Shown: positions 34,975-46,576 of the stretch, piece by piece
Layout: each line of letters begins with the position of its first letter
Position numbering within the stretch: the first letter of the stretch is position 1
Assembly: GCF_014066305.1 (NCBI RefSeq)
Contig: NW_023501038.1
Span: 1,095,001 to 1,159,000 of the forward strand
DNA length: 64,000 bases
Direction: 5' to 3'
DNA from: Letharia columbiana
Taxonomy: Eukaryota > Ascomycota > Lecanoromycetes > Lecanorales > Parmeliaceae
Program-made: the position numbers and the translations under genes
The notes under the pieces: model-generated
Seen by the model: the letters and a program-made list of their open reading frames with translations, nothing else
The model's database searches: none
What the model was told of the DNA's origin: nothing

Positions 34975-35317
34975 CTGCGGTAGCACACCGATCTTTACCC
35001 TCATTCGATGGAAAGCTTCTCAAAATCCCCAAATGATGGAGCGTATAATTCGGTATCTGAAACTTCAGGACTTCTTGCAATCCGAGCCATGATATCAAGG
35101 ATGATCTTAGTACTAAAAGGGTTGCTTTCTGTGCCCAGAGCCTCCCTGGCCTGGACCCTGAGTTTTTGACTCCCTATCGACCTCTCTTTCCCATACCATT
35201 TAATGTTTTTAGTAGTAAAATGGTAAAGTAATTGATTATGATCATCTCCTGAATGAGATCCCTTTTCGGACTAGGCCCAAATCATGAATAGCGCTTTTGT
35301 GATCAAAACTGTGTAGA

Positions 35318-35554
35318 TCAGCCTTCCCAACCAGATACACGCCATCTTTCGATGTGATTCCACGCAGCAATCCAAGGTTTGACCAGCTCTTCTTTCATCT
35401 CATAATCGACCAGAAGCACACCTGGTGGGTGCTTTTGGGTAGGCTTTTTCAGGTAGTCATCTGTCAGTATCCTGACAGCCAGCGGAAACAGTATCTGGGT
35501 CCAGGTGGCCCTCAGCTGGTAGACAATGGGCTGCTCCTTCGGTACTTTCGTCAT
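35318..35554 (-). CDS. Possible small hypothetical protein (78 aa)
   Basis: An uninterrupted frame starts with ATG (MTKVPKEQPIVYQLRATWTQ) and ends in RWRVSGWEG. Composition is protein-like (LFPLAVRILTDDYLKK, VKPWIAAWNHIERW), amphipathic and Trp-rich. I see no family match and no neighbouring exon. It could be an exon or a fragment of a larger lost gene. Confidence 0.3.
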   Translation of the reverse strand: MTKVPKEQPIVYQLRATWTQILFPLAVRILTDDYLKKPTQKHPPGVLLVDYEMKEELVKPWIAAWNHIERWRVSGWEG

Positions 35555-36479
35555 TCGCTTCTATAGTGTAAGAATAAAAGCTCGACTTCGAATCAAAGCT
35601 TGGTGATGTTGTGAGCTAAGATCTCAGCTACGAACCAGCGCAGGATCTGTGAAGACTATCTGCTATCCAGCACCGAGACGATCCCCCACTACCCTTACTG
35701 AGGGCAGCACCCAACAAGCCTTCAGCCTACGGTGAGGGTGAGATCATGCGTGGCAGCGATCCCCCACCCACCACACCACTACGGCTGCGGAGACGGTTCG
35801 GGGGCTCAAAATGAATGTTTTTCGGTTGGGATTGCCTTCGTCCGATGCCTTTTCTTCAAGGTCGCCACTCCGACTTACGTTCTTTTCCTACATGAGACGA
35901 CGGAGACTATGTAGAGTTTCTAGGATCCAGGGGTGCCCGATCACCTCGCGTCCGGTATAAGGTGTAGGGTAAGTACTTTTGGCGTTTTATCTCGCGAGTC
36001 ATCACAGCGCTGCCCGCTCGAGGATGAAGCTCGCACCGGGACGATGCAGCCAGCAGACGCCTCACGCCTTTGCTCCATGAACTCACGTCTTTTCAAAGGT
36101 AGCCTGCAAAATTATCCCCGAGGCAGAGCATTGCCAATGATCAGGGAATGGACCAAAAAGCCTATCGGCCGACTGTTGCAGGTTGAGTTCTCGTTCTAAC
36201 AAATAATGGAGCTGAGCAGGTCTAATAGCATGGGAATGTAGACGTGACTGGGAGTAGTGACTTTGATTTATTGACAGTATTCCAGTTGGGGGAAGGAAGG
36301 GAAATGTTGTATGACGGGATCTCGTACCTGTTCACCCCTTTTCGATACATGTACTTCCCCTCAGATCGGATTTGTTTCCTGCAGGATTGTCTTAGAACGT
36401 CGGAAATCTTCTACTTATTGACATTTACATCTCATTAGCTATTATCATCGCCGTATATCTTTCTTAAAATGAGCAATGA

Positions 36480-36721
36480 TATAAAAGCCCTTAGGAGGTC
36501 CCGCCTCGCGACTTTCTTGTCCTCATACCTTTCTTACTTATAATTCATCTCGATACTGTGCTGCCGATCTCTGATCACCGCACATCAAGAAGTTCGACCT
36601 ACCACAACTCAACTAGTACATCCACAACAAAATGTCTAGTCTCGCGATCGTTCTTCTGAAGCAGACCTTAAGGTTTGCTTTTCACCCTAAAGATCACTCT
36701 TCAAAGGTTATTGTATTTTGA
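36480..36721 (+). other. Promoter-like segment with a 29-codon mini-ORF
   Basis: TATAAAAG at 36480-36487 is followed by a pyrimidine-rich leader and an A-rich Kozak context (CCACAACAAAATGTC) at the ATG, 36632. The frame MSSLAIVLLKQTLRFAFHP... stops after 29 codons at 36721. The arrangement resembles the 5' end of a stress-type gene whose body is lost. It could instead be a short peptide gene or coincidence. Confidence 0.3.
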
Positions 36722-37321
36722 AAAGAGCGACGTTTGATGCTCCGCCAACATTTGTTACACAAGGGTCACCAGGGTATGGAATAGCCAGTCTTCCACAAAC
36801 CCACAGACTTATCCAACAAGCTCTGGCCAGGTTCAGCAAATCGACTCAGCTCAGTGATGCGGTCTAAGTCCCGTACGCTTTGCACAGAGTCTTCACGCTC
36901 CGGTTCAAAGACCTTCTCCTGCGTCCGCGCGATGTCAGCATGAAGAGGATTTGCCTAGGAGGACAGCGCTGCGTAGCTCCAAGCTAGACCGTCCATTGTT
37001 TTTAGTGTCTACTCATGAGCTCACGTCGTTTGAATCTTAATATTCTGTCTGAGTAGGTCAGACAAGACAAGACGAAGCAATCTAGCCTCGGTTCTTATCG
37101 GGTTTGCGATCCGCCATCGTAGAGTCGACCAAGAAAGGCACCATCAGAAGCGTGTCATTTTTTTTGAATAGAGGGCCCCATACACGCTCCAACCCGAATC
37201 TCGTTCCAATAGACGGCGTTACGATATCGTCACCGAGGCGGACCGTTCCTAGCTGCTCGAATCTCGAAATGCTGGGGCACTGTCTAACTTGAGTTTGCCT
37301 TTTACTTGTGAAGAGTCGCCT

Positions 37322-37561
37322 TTACCATTGAGGTTCCAAAGCGCTTATGATTTCTATCATACCTAGCGCACGCTGATCCGGGTCATGGGCCAGGCTGAGG
37401 TCGAAGAGCTGGCTTAGTTTGGCTCTTACCTTAGGCTTGAGCGTTGCGGTCCGCTGCCAAATTATTGGGAAGTACCTTAGTCTCCACTGTTGGGCACGTC
37501 TATTAACACCACTAGCGTTAGGGCTACACTGTGTCAGCAGGTCCGCATGGTGGAAGTACAA
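37322..37561 (-). pseudogene. Possible kinase C-lobe fragment
   Basis: A minus-strand frame ends LSQLFDLSLAHDPDQRALGM and IEIISALEPQW, resembling the last helices of a protein kinase domain (a DPxxR motif). No catalytic motifs precede it, so at best it is a relic. The match is weak. Confidence 0.25.
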
Positions 37562-38074
37562 TTCTTCGACCTATGTTGTACCCTTTTCGGAATTAGGGTA
37601 GACGCTGACAATTATCCGGAAGAGAATGATCAGTTCAAGCAACGTACGCTTGTTTCTGATGCTAACGATGTCAGGTCGGGAGAAGAAGAGGCAGAGTAAA
37701 GGCCTACAGTCGATAGGTGCCTGATCGGAGAAACTGCATCACCTCTGGCCGCGCTGACCGCTATTCGCCTATACATGAATATGTAGTCATGCTTTTGGGT
37801 AGTTGAAAGCCTGGGATAATGTTATCTATAGCACACAACCCTTCGAGTCAAATCACGCATATGCTCAAACTTTCCAGGAAGTGTGCTTCACGCAAGAACT
37901 CAGCGCAACGTGGTCAGCGTTTGCTGAGCACCAGTCGTGGACTATCCATGAAGCCATCTGCTCGCAAAAGCCAAAGAGCCCCAGAATAGTAGCTTCATGA
38001 GAGTGCATGACATCGCTTGACCTTGAGCAGGTACTAATCGCAATCGTTTGTACGAGTTCTTGCCATCCGAAATT

Positions 38075-39186
38075 TCACCATGGATGCCGCTGGCGACTGT
38101 CAGTTGGATGATCTTTTGGAGACGAGAACCGGAAGCTTACATTCCCTTCCCATGTCCAGAATGTCCCTGTATCCAGGATGGTCTTCTGTTCGACAACCCG
38201 AAGCATGCCTGCCACTGACTCGTCTGCATTAATGATACCCTCGACTTCCCATCCCAGAGATACGTTTGCCATATCTCTTTTATGGTTAGTCAAAAGCTTC
38301 ATTCAGATGGCGTTAGGGCTTCTCACGTTGCAACCTCGCCCGGATGCATAGCTAGAATAGTCGTAATGTATCTCTTTCGTGCCAGCTCCGACGCCATATG
38401 CTAACTCGGTTCAACGAAGACCATCAAGTACGAAACTGAAGCAAAACGTTTACCCTGAGCATCTGATTCAATGCTGCTTTTGACGCAGCGTAAGCTGCAA
38501 AGCTAGAAAAGCATGCTTCAGCATAGCTTAGTAGTCTTGCGTGACAACTGTTGCGTACCCGTCTTCGAAGTCACGAAAGTCTGTGGCTGAACCGGAATCA
38601 CTAGACATGAAAGCGATGCTTCCGATAGGGATACCGGTGTGCAAAAGTCTTTGAGCAGTAATGATTGGTCCAACAGCATTCGTTCTTAGATGGTCCGAGA
38701 AGTTATCGAAGGAGCTGATCGGTCTCAGCAAGCATTCTTCGTTCTTAGAGGCAGAGGTGGAGATATTACAGCTCAGTAGCTCGCTAAATCATCAACACAT
38801 GAGAGAAATCATCCGAGATGCGACATGAGACTTACATTGGGGTATTGAAGGATTCCAGCATTGAGAATCACATAATCAATCCTATCAATGTTTCTCAGTG
38901 CAGCTACCTCTCGGGCAAAGTTCTGAGGGTTCTGTCAGGTTCTACAATCACATCATGAGACTAGGTTGAAGAATACATTGATGCTGGCCTCCGAAGCTAC
39001 GTCGCATTCAAAGAGCTGGCATCTGCCCATAGCTGCGGAGCCTGCGAGTGTCCAAAGCCGGGAAGCTTTTGCCACATCCCGTACAGTAGCCAGGACGTGG
39101 TCACCTCTAGCAAGAAGCTGGCGCACCCACTCGAGTCCGATGCCTCTACTTGCGCCGACAACAATCCAGATAGCTGGTGCAGCCAT
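38075..39186 (-). CDS. Short-chain dehydrogenase/reductase (252 aa, eight exons)
   Basis: Exons: 38977-39186, 38836-38931, 38770-38783 (14 bp), 38559-38723, 38454-38502, 38327-38400, 38141-38276 and 38075-38089 (15 bp), with seven introns of 45-56 nt. The spliced protein has every classical SDR mark: GASRGIG (11-17) for NAD(P) binding, LNAG (93-96), a SSDSGSA segment carrying the catalytic Ser, and YAASK (166-170), then a C-terminus TFWTWEGN joined to RHPW. The microexons are required. The 14-bp exon restores RATEL after QYPN, and the last exon gives the HPW ending seen in relatives. Substrate is unknown. It is divergently transcribed from cytochrome c. Confidence 0.8.
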
Positions 39187-39614
39187 CGGGTATCAAACCC
39201 TGAGGTACTTGCAGGTGTATAGTCGACGGAAATGCCTCCGGGACTGCAGCGGCTGATGCTCAAGCCACAGAGTCCGCGCTGCCATAAATCACCGAAGTAG
39301 CAAGAGTTGGAATCTCGTCACTTGTAAAGAACGAAGCAGTATGTCTGGTTTTGAGCCAATTGAATTATGAAGTAATCCAACTGAATAATGGTGAGCTGTT
39401 TTTGGAAGACCGGAATGTACAGGAATCCGGTCGTCGGGAAAGACCGGGCTTGAATTGGATCTCTTTTGATTGGATAGCCGCATAAACCTTCCGCTTTCTT
39501 TTGTTTCGTCATTTACAATGCTTTTTCGCCCTGCCAACTTGCACTTCAACTTCATCTCACGCGACGACCACATACCTACAGATATTTGATAGACGACCCA
39601 TTTCTCTATTCAAC
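39187..39614. promoter_or_regulatory. Shared divergent promoter region of the SDR and cytochrome c genes
   Basis: This 428-bp interval separates two start codons facing away from each other. A CT-rich, C/A-rich stretch precedes the cytochrome c ATG (ctctattcaac), as is usual for highly expressed fungal genes. No individual factor site is claimed. Confidence 0.5.
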
Positions 39615-41255
<1,641 letters not shown>

Positions 41256-43028
41256 ATGATGGCAACAAACCGCATGGGGACATCCCCACACGAGATCTAC
41301 GACGACCACCCATCACTATCAGCATCGCTAGAGGACTTTGAACACAACGATCGATCACCGGTCTTCGGTCTACCGTCGCAACACTCAGGGTTCAAATCTG
41401 AAGAGTCAGAGTCAGAGTCAGAAGAAGCTGTATCCGAGGAACCATGGTCACCGCCCGCATGGAGACAGCAGAATGCTGCTGGAGGCTGGTATCGACATCA
41501 ACCCTATCCACAAGACAAGAACCTCTTGAAAGCCTCTGCGAGTGCGTCGCGCTCGAGAGGTACCAGCCCGCAGTATGAGAGTGCTCAGGAAGAGGAGGGA
41601 GATATTACAGTGCCTGCAAACATACCACTGCCACGAGGCTCAATGTCCCCAGTGAAGGAACGGTCGCCAAGCCCCTCCCCATATCCTGAGGAGGGGCAGG
41701 AATTTGCTCAGAAATTTGAAGAGACGGAAGAGGCAGTAGCTGCGCCGGAAAATACAAACAATTGTGTGCTCTGCCCCTGAAGGTGCTAGGAATAATACTG
41801 ACTATGCTGAGATTTCCGATTTGCTCTACGCGCAGAAGTACAACAGCGGACAGAGCCAATTGAAGCTGCTCTATCATGGATACGCACATATCTTACTCAC
41901 GTCTCTAAATCATGGACCTCCCTCTCATCCACCCTCCTGATGCTAGCCCTTGCCTACAGCTTGCTTCGCCTTGTTACCCACACGCCAACGCAACCCCCAG
42001 TCCCCGACCTTGTCAAAGTTGCTGGTTTAGCCCGCTCTTTCGAACCCCTTATCTTCTACTCGGAAAATGGCGTCCGCCAAATCGGCGACTTGCAAGAGAC
42101 TGGCGTCGCGGTCTGGGACCTGGGAGAATCGGTCCGCTACGCAAATATGACATCCGCGCCCCTTATAGTCTCCGAGCTCGACTCCCTCAGCGAGTCTCTT
42201 AAGACCCTTGCCATTGAATTAACCAAATTCTTCGCAAATGTAGACGGCGACATCGACGGCATACTAATCGTCATGGACTGGGCCAAACGCGAACTATCAG
42301 CCCTCTCTTCCACCCCATCTGGCTCCCTCAGCTCCGCTTTTACAAACATCCACACTCTCCTCTCCCACGTCGGTGTCTTACAAAATCCCTCCACTGGCCT
42401 TCCCACCCCGTTTGGCAAGCTATTCACCACCGTCTTCGGCGCCACGAATGAGCAACGTACATCCCAAACGCTGCACCGCACCTTCAACGAGTTCTTAAAC
42501 GTGCTCGAAGAAAGCATCAATGCCGAACTCACATACTCGACCACCCTCTTCGCCCTCTTTGAGAACATAGACCGCCAATTCCTGAACCTGCAGCGCACCG
42601 TCATCCGCGAAAGCGACACCCAAGAGCGTCTCGAGACCGAATTTCTTAGCTCCCTATGGACTCGCATCGTGGGTCCCAATCACACGCTACTACGCAAGTA
42701 CGAGAAGAACAGACAACTCCTCGCCTCTGTCCGTCTGAAGACCACACAGAATAAATCCCTACTTGTCGAGCATAACGGGAAGCTCGTGGCGCTGAAAGGC
42801 AATCTTGAGACCTTGAGGAGGAAATTGGTCAGTCCGCTTGTGAGGAGAGGCGACAGCAGCACGATTGGTGTTCAAGAGCAGGTTCGGGGCTTGGAAGGGA
42901 CGTACGAGCATTTGAGGCGCGTGAGGGAGAACCAGAAGGGACGGGTGCTGGAGGTGCTTTATGGAGCTGGATCGAGGAGAAGTACGATTGGTCGAGAGGG
43001 CGGGGTGGGGCAGATTGAAGCGATGTAG
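41256..43028 (+). CDS. Membrane-anchored coiled-coil protein (574 aa)
   Basis: Exons are 41256-41763 and 41812-43028, with a 48-nt intron (GTGTGC...ACTGACT...TGAG). The N-terminal 165 aa are acidic, Ser/Pro-rich and disordered. One hydrophobic span (SSTLLMLALAYSLLRLV, about 208-228) is followed by a mostly helical domain (SESLKTLAIELTKFFANVDG, TLHRTFNEFLNVLEESI, LETEFLSSLWTRIVG), ending in coiled coil (LVALKGNLETLRRKLVSPLV). Close fungal relatives are annotated only as hypothetical. The layout suggests a single-pass membrane protein with a large helical domain on one side. Two adjacent ATGs (41256, 41259) could serve as start. Confidence 0.75.
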
Positions 43029-43388
43029 GGGTCGGAGATGGGGGGTTCAAGGTCGTTGGATTTTTGGATATAAGGGCACGTTTGCGACGATGGAATGTGC
43101 AACGGAAAGGCGTGAGTGGTCCGGTTCGGGAAATGACTAGGAGTTGAAAAATGGAGTAATGGTTTCTCTTCGTAACTGAGATTTGGACTTTTTATGCCCT
43201 TTTAGAATTGGATAGCATGCACTGAACATCAATACCAAACACCAATACCAATCTCACGCCTCCAAACGCACAGGCTCGCTGTCAAGGTATCATAAAAAGC
43301 GCACTAACCCAAGAACCCGCAACAAAGACCGCCCCCCTGTATTCATTCCCAAGAACAGCTCCGACAGTGACACACCCAACCGATCCAC
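43029..43388. other. Convergent 3' intergenic region
   Basis: This is the shared downstream region of the coiled-coil and MFS genes. Nothing else is seen. Confidence 0.5.
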
Positions 43389-45668
43389 CTAGAAATACGG
43401 AAACACAGCCAACCTCTCCAGATCCATGCCCAAGAACCCGGCCGCGCCGTCATCTCCGCCATCGACCCTCGTCCTCTCCTTCCTCCTCCTCTTCTCCTTC
43501 TTCTTCTTCTTCTTCTTCTCACCGTCCGCACCACCACCAGCGCTCGAACCCTTCGTATCCACCCGGGCAACCCGAGCGCTTTCAGAACCCCCGCTCTCGA
43601 TCTCGCTCCCGCTCTTCCGGGTCTCCACCCTCGATATCTGAGAGACGCCGTCCTCGTCCTTGTCCTCATTCTTCGTCTCCACCTCTGAAACATCAGGGTT
43701 TGCCAAATCTCTCCTCGCAACCTTCGTCTCCGTCACCGCCCTCGACATCTCCGAGATGTCTGCCCCGTCTCCTCCGCCCCCCGTCTCCGTCCTCGCCATC
43801 TCGGAACTTCCCGTACTCCCGCCCTCGGTCGAATCCTCGCTCTTCGCCTCCGAACCGTCGTCGTCGTCGTCGTCGATGCCCGAACCGGCCTCGTCGCCCC
43901 AGCGGACGGTCTTTCTCGATTTGACCACCTTCTCGACCCGCACCTCCCGTCTGCTGTCCCGATCATCATCATCATCATCCGTACCGCCCGATGTGCCACT
44001 TCCTCTCAGCTTGGCGCCGAACATGGCGAGGACGACGGGGAGGAGGCAGGATGCCGTGGCGATGGCGGCGAGGATGCTCGCGGCGGGGTTGGCGCCGAGG
44101 GTGTCGAACATGTGCTGCGTGAAGAGGGGGAAGACCGCGCCGAGGAGCGCTCGTGCGGCGAGCAGGGCGGCGAATGCGCTCGCGGCGTCGTTTTCGCTCT
44201 TGGTGTGGGATTCGAGGATGTAGCGGGGGAGCACGGTGGAGTGTTCGTTTACACCGTATCCGAGGAGGATTAGCGAGATCGCGGAAGCGGGCCATGCGAC
44301 GACTTTCACGTGCACGCCGGGGATGGTCCATGCGAACCACCACAGTGCCACCGCCAGCACTGGTGCCCCGATAGCGAGGCCGAGGAGACCTTTCTCTGGG
44401 GCGAGGCGGCGCTGGGTAAGACGGTGCTGACGGGAGGCGTGGCGGTCGTGGAAGCGAGTGAGCGTGCTGAAGAAGAGACCGAGAGCAATGAACAGGAAGA
44501 TCAGCGTGGTCTTCTGTCTGCTCCACGCGTAGTGTGCGTAGATGAGTGGGAAGGCGATGGCGAAGAGGTAAAGGAGAGCGGTGCTGAAGGCGTTGGCTAC
44601 TGATGAGAGGAAGATGATCGGTTTGGTGAAGAAAAAGATCACTGGCTGGAAGATCGAGGGTTGGGGGGTCACTGGGGCAGTCCGGAGGATCAAGTCTGCA
44701 CGGTGAGACTGGATAGCGGCGACTTTGCGCTCGAGGAGCCGGGAGGTGTGCGACTCGCGGATGAAGTACATCAGCATGCCCGTAACGACCACGATGATGG
44801 TTGCGAGGTAGAAAGGCCAGCGCCTGCGCTGCATATTAGGCACGTTCACCCTGTGTGATATGGGAGGGAAGAGTGTACCAGTTGAGCGAGACAGCAACAT
44901 AGCTCGTATAAATGGGCCCAAGGACGAGACCCAGATTCGTCGCCAATGCCCAGGAAAAGAAGGCCCACATGCGCCCTTCAGTGCCGAAGAGGTCTTCAAT
45001 GCTACGACGAGTAGTGATGGCTGGGATAGCGGAGATGACACCAGTGACGAAACGGCCGACGAAGACGCCTGCGACATTTGAAGTTGCGGCCACTGGGAGG
45101 CAGAAGACGCTGTAGAGGAACGCTGAAGCGATATACAGCGTCCTGCGTCCGAATTTATCGGCGTATGGGGATAATAGTAAAGCACCCAGTGCCTGACCGA
45201 GCAGGTACCTGGATTCAAATCAGCGTTACGCGCATTGGAAACAATGGCCCTCCCAACGTATCCCACATACATTGTCGTGAACCCAACGAGTCCCACCTCC
45301 CTCCCATGGCCCAGAACCCCCGACCCGTAAAACGACGCTGGAGTCCCCCCGGCGCTAACGGCGCTCATGGAGAACTCCAAGAACAAGATCAGGCCAAGAT
45401 CATAAGCCTTCCTATCCCTCGACCAATTCCTCGGATGCGCCGGACTATCCATAGCCCATTGCACATAGCCATCATTGCCGACTTTCAACCCCGAACACGA
45501 AAGCGACTCATCTGCTGGTAAGGTAAGGCTCGCCTTTGAGCTATCGGCACTGATGATAGCGAGCTTGTTGTTCTGCTCAGCGCGTTTCTTGTCTCTGTGG
45601 TTGTCCACTGCATTTTGCATAGAGGTCGCGATGGCAAGGTAGACTTCTGGACCAATGGGTTCGGCCAT
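43389..45668 (-). CDS. MFS transporter with a 200-aa charged C-terminal tail (720 aa)
   Basis: Exons are 45271-45668, 44879-45208 and 43389-44823. The intron donors GTATGT and GTACAC and the branch-like CTGAT support the joins. The protein has the DHA1-type MFS pattern: PRNWSRDRKAYDLGL before TM1, motif A YADKFGRR in loop 2-3, SLNWRWPFYLATI at TM6, a central cytosolic loop, and TM7-12 ending LPVVLAMFGAKLRG. Relatives export drugs or small metabolites across the plasma membrane. The tail (about 520-720) is Asp runs, Ser/Glu-rich repeats and a Lys/Arg block (EKKKKKKKEKRRRKER), far longer than the usual short MFS terminus. A 75-bp repeat pair lies in its upstream region. Confidence 0.88.
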   Translation of the reverse strand: MAEPIGPEVYLAIATSMQNAVDNHRDKKRAEQNNKLAIISADSSKASLTLPADESLSCSGLKVGNDGYVQWAMDSPAHPRNWSRDRKAYDLGLILFLEFSMSAVSAGGTPASFYGSGVLGHGREVGLVGFTTMYVGYVGRAIVSNARNADLNPGTCSVRHWVLYYYPHTPINSDAGRCISLQRSSTASSASQWPQLQMSQASSSAVSSLVSSPLSQPSLLVVALKTSSALKGACGPSFPGHWRRIWVSSLGPFIRAMLLSRSTGTLFPPISHRVNVPNMQRRRWPFYLATIIVVVTGMLMYFIRESHTSRLLERKVAAIQSHRADLILRTAPVTPQPSIFQPVIFFFTKPIIFLSSVANAFSTALLYLFAIAFPLIYAHYAWSRQKTTLIFLFIALGLFFSTLTRFHDRHASRQHRLTQRRLAPEKGLLGLAIGAPVLAVALWWFAWTIPGVHVKVVAWPASAISLILLGYGVNEHSTVLPRYILESHTKSENDAASAFAALLAARALLGAVFPLFTQHMFDTLGANPAASILAAIATASCLLPVVLAMFGAKLRGSGTSGGTDDDDDDRDSRREVRVEKVVKSRKTVRWGDEAGSGIDDDDDDGSEAKSEDSTEGGSTGSSEMARTETGGGGDGADISEMSRAVTETKVARRDLANPDVSEVETKNEDKDEDGVSQISRVETRKSGSEIESGGSESARVARVDTKGSSAGGGADGEKKKKKKKEKRRRKERTRVDGGDDGAAGFLGMDLERLAVFPYF

Positions 45669-45773
45669 GGTGCGTCAGGTTCTCTATCCGTGCATGAGAT
45701 GAAAATGAAAAGTGGAGAGGGAATGAGTATGAGGAGTCATGCATGTGCGATTATGTTGTGTTGCGGCGAATGC

Positions 45774-45848
45774 TGAGCTCTGCCAGAAAATAAGAAGCAC
45801 CGCAACACAGGGATCGAACCTAATACGAACTAGATACCTCCAACAACA
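45774..45848. repeat. 75-bp direct repeat, copy 1
   Basis: It is identical to 45972-46046, with a 198-bp period. The minus strand includes GGTTCGATCC, a match to a Pol III B box, but the flanking stems do not fold as a tRNA. It lies about 100 bp upstream of the MFS start codon. Confidence 0.9.
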
Positions 45849-45971
45849 CGACCACAACCAACAGGCGTCCCCCCCCGGACGGTAAGCCAACCAACGAACA
45901 TTTCGCTTTGCAAATCAATGCATCGCACGGAATTCGAACCAACGGCTGTTCCCAGTTAAGAACTTTAAACC

Positions 45972-46046
45972 TGAGCTCTGCCAGAAAATAAGAAGCACCG
46001 CAACACAGGGATCGAACCTAATACGAACTAGATACCTCCAACAACA
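45972..46046. repeat. 75-bp direct repeat, copy 2
   Basis: This is a perfect second copy. The 123-bp spacer contains another B-box-like string on the minus strand (GGTTCGAATTCC) and an A-box-like AGCTCAGG spanning its junction with this copy. Together these suggest a degenerate tRNA-derived element, but no complete cloverleaf can be drawn. Confidence 0.9.
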
Positions 46047-46576
46047 GAGCTGAGGGGTGATCATGGTCGGAGCGCAGCAGCTGGGATTCGCCAATCAGAC
46101 GCTAGTGACATGGGTAGGGACTGTTTCAGAAACAAACGTCCGCCCAACGTGAGATTTCATATCGCTTGGGGCTGAGACTTGGCGAAAAATGAATAGAAGA
46201 GAATGGTGGATGCTGGGTATCGATTGGCTTGATCTAAGGCGCGCTGCCGTGCGGCACGCAGCATCCAAAGAATCCAAGCCACACTAATCATGACCGCCTA
46301 TCACCCGTGTGCGATAGACAAGGAAGGCAAAAGCCGACAATGCATGGGCAATCCAAAATAAAGAAGTGCTCGACAGTCAACGTGACGGAGCATATTTTGC
46401 GAACGCAACTGTGGGAAATATAGAGATCAATCGGTGTCAAAATGCAAATTATTGAACAGCGAACAAGTATGTACAAGAAAATGAAATGGGTTGTGTCACC
46501 TTGGCCGCTAAGTGGGATAGACGATTAATTATTGGGGGACATCAGCGATGCCAGGATTCGCAGACTTACAGGCGGA
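46047..46576. other. Intergenic downstream of the type II membrane protein gene
   Basis: No gene or RNA is recognised. Confidence 0.45.

Larger units (their letters stand above)
34975..38074. other. Gene-poor interval
   Basis: Apart from the weak candidates listed separately at 35318, 36480 and 37322, nothing coding is supported. A run of eight T is near 37149. Confidence 0.4.

Noticed and set aside
43367..44603. Several plus-strand open frames of 90-187 codons
   Set aside because: They are shadows of the MFS gene on the opposite strand, caused by its biased tail composition.
45849..45971. A complete tRNA gene between the 75-bp repeats
   Set aside because: The B-box-like and A-box-like strings are present, but T-arm and anticodon stems mispair and no acceptor stem can be drawn.
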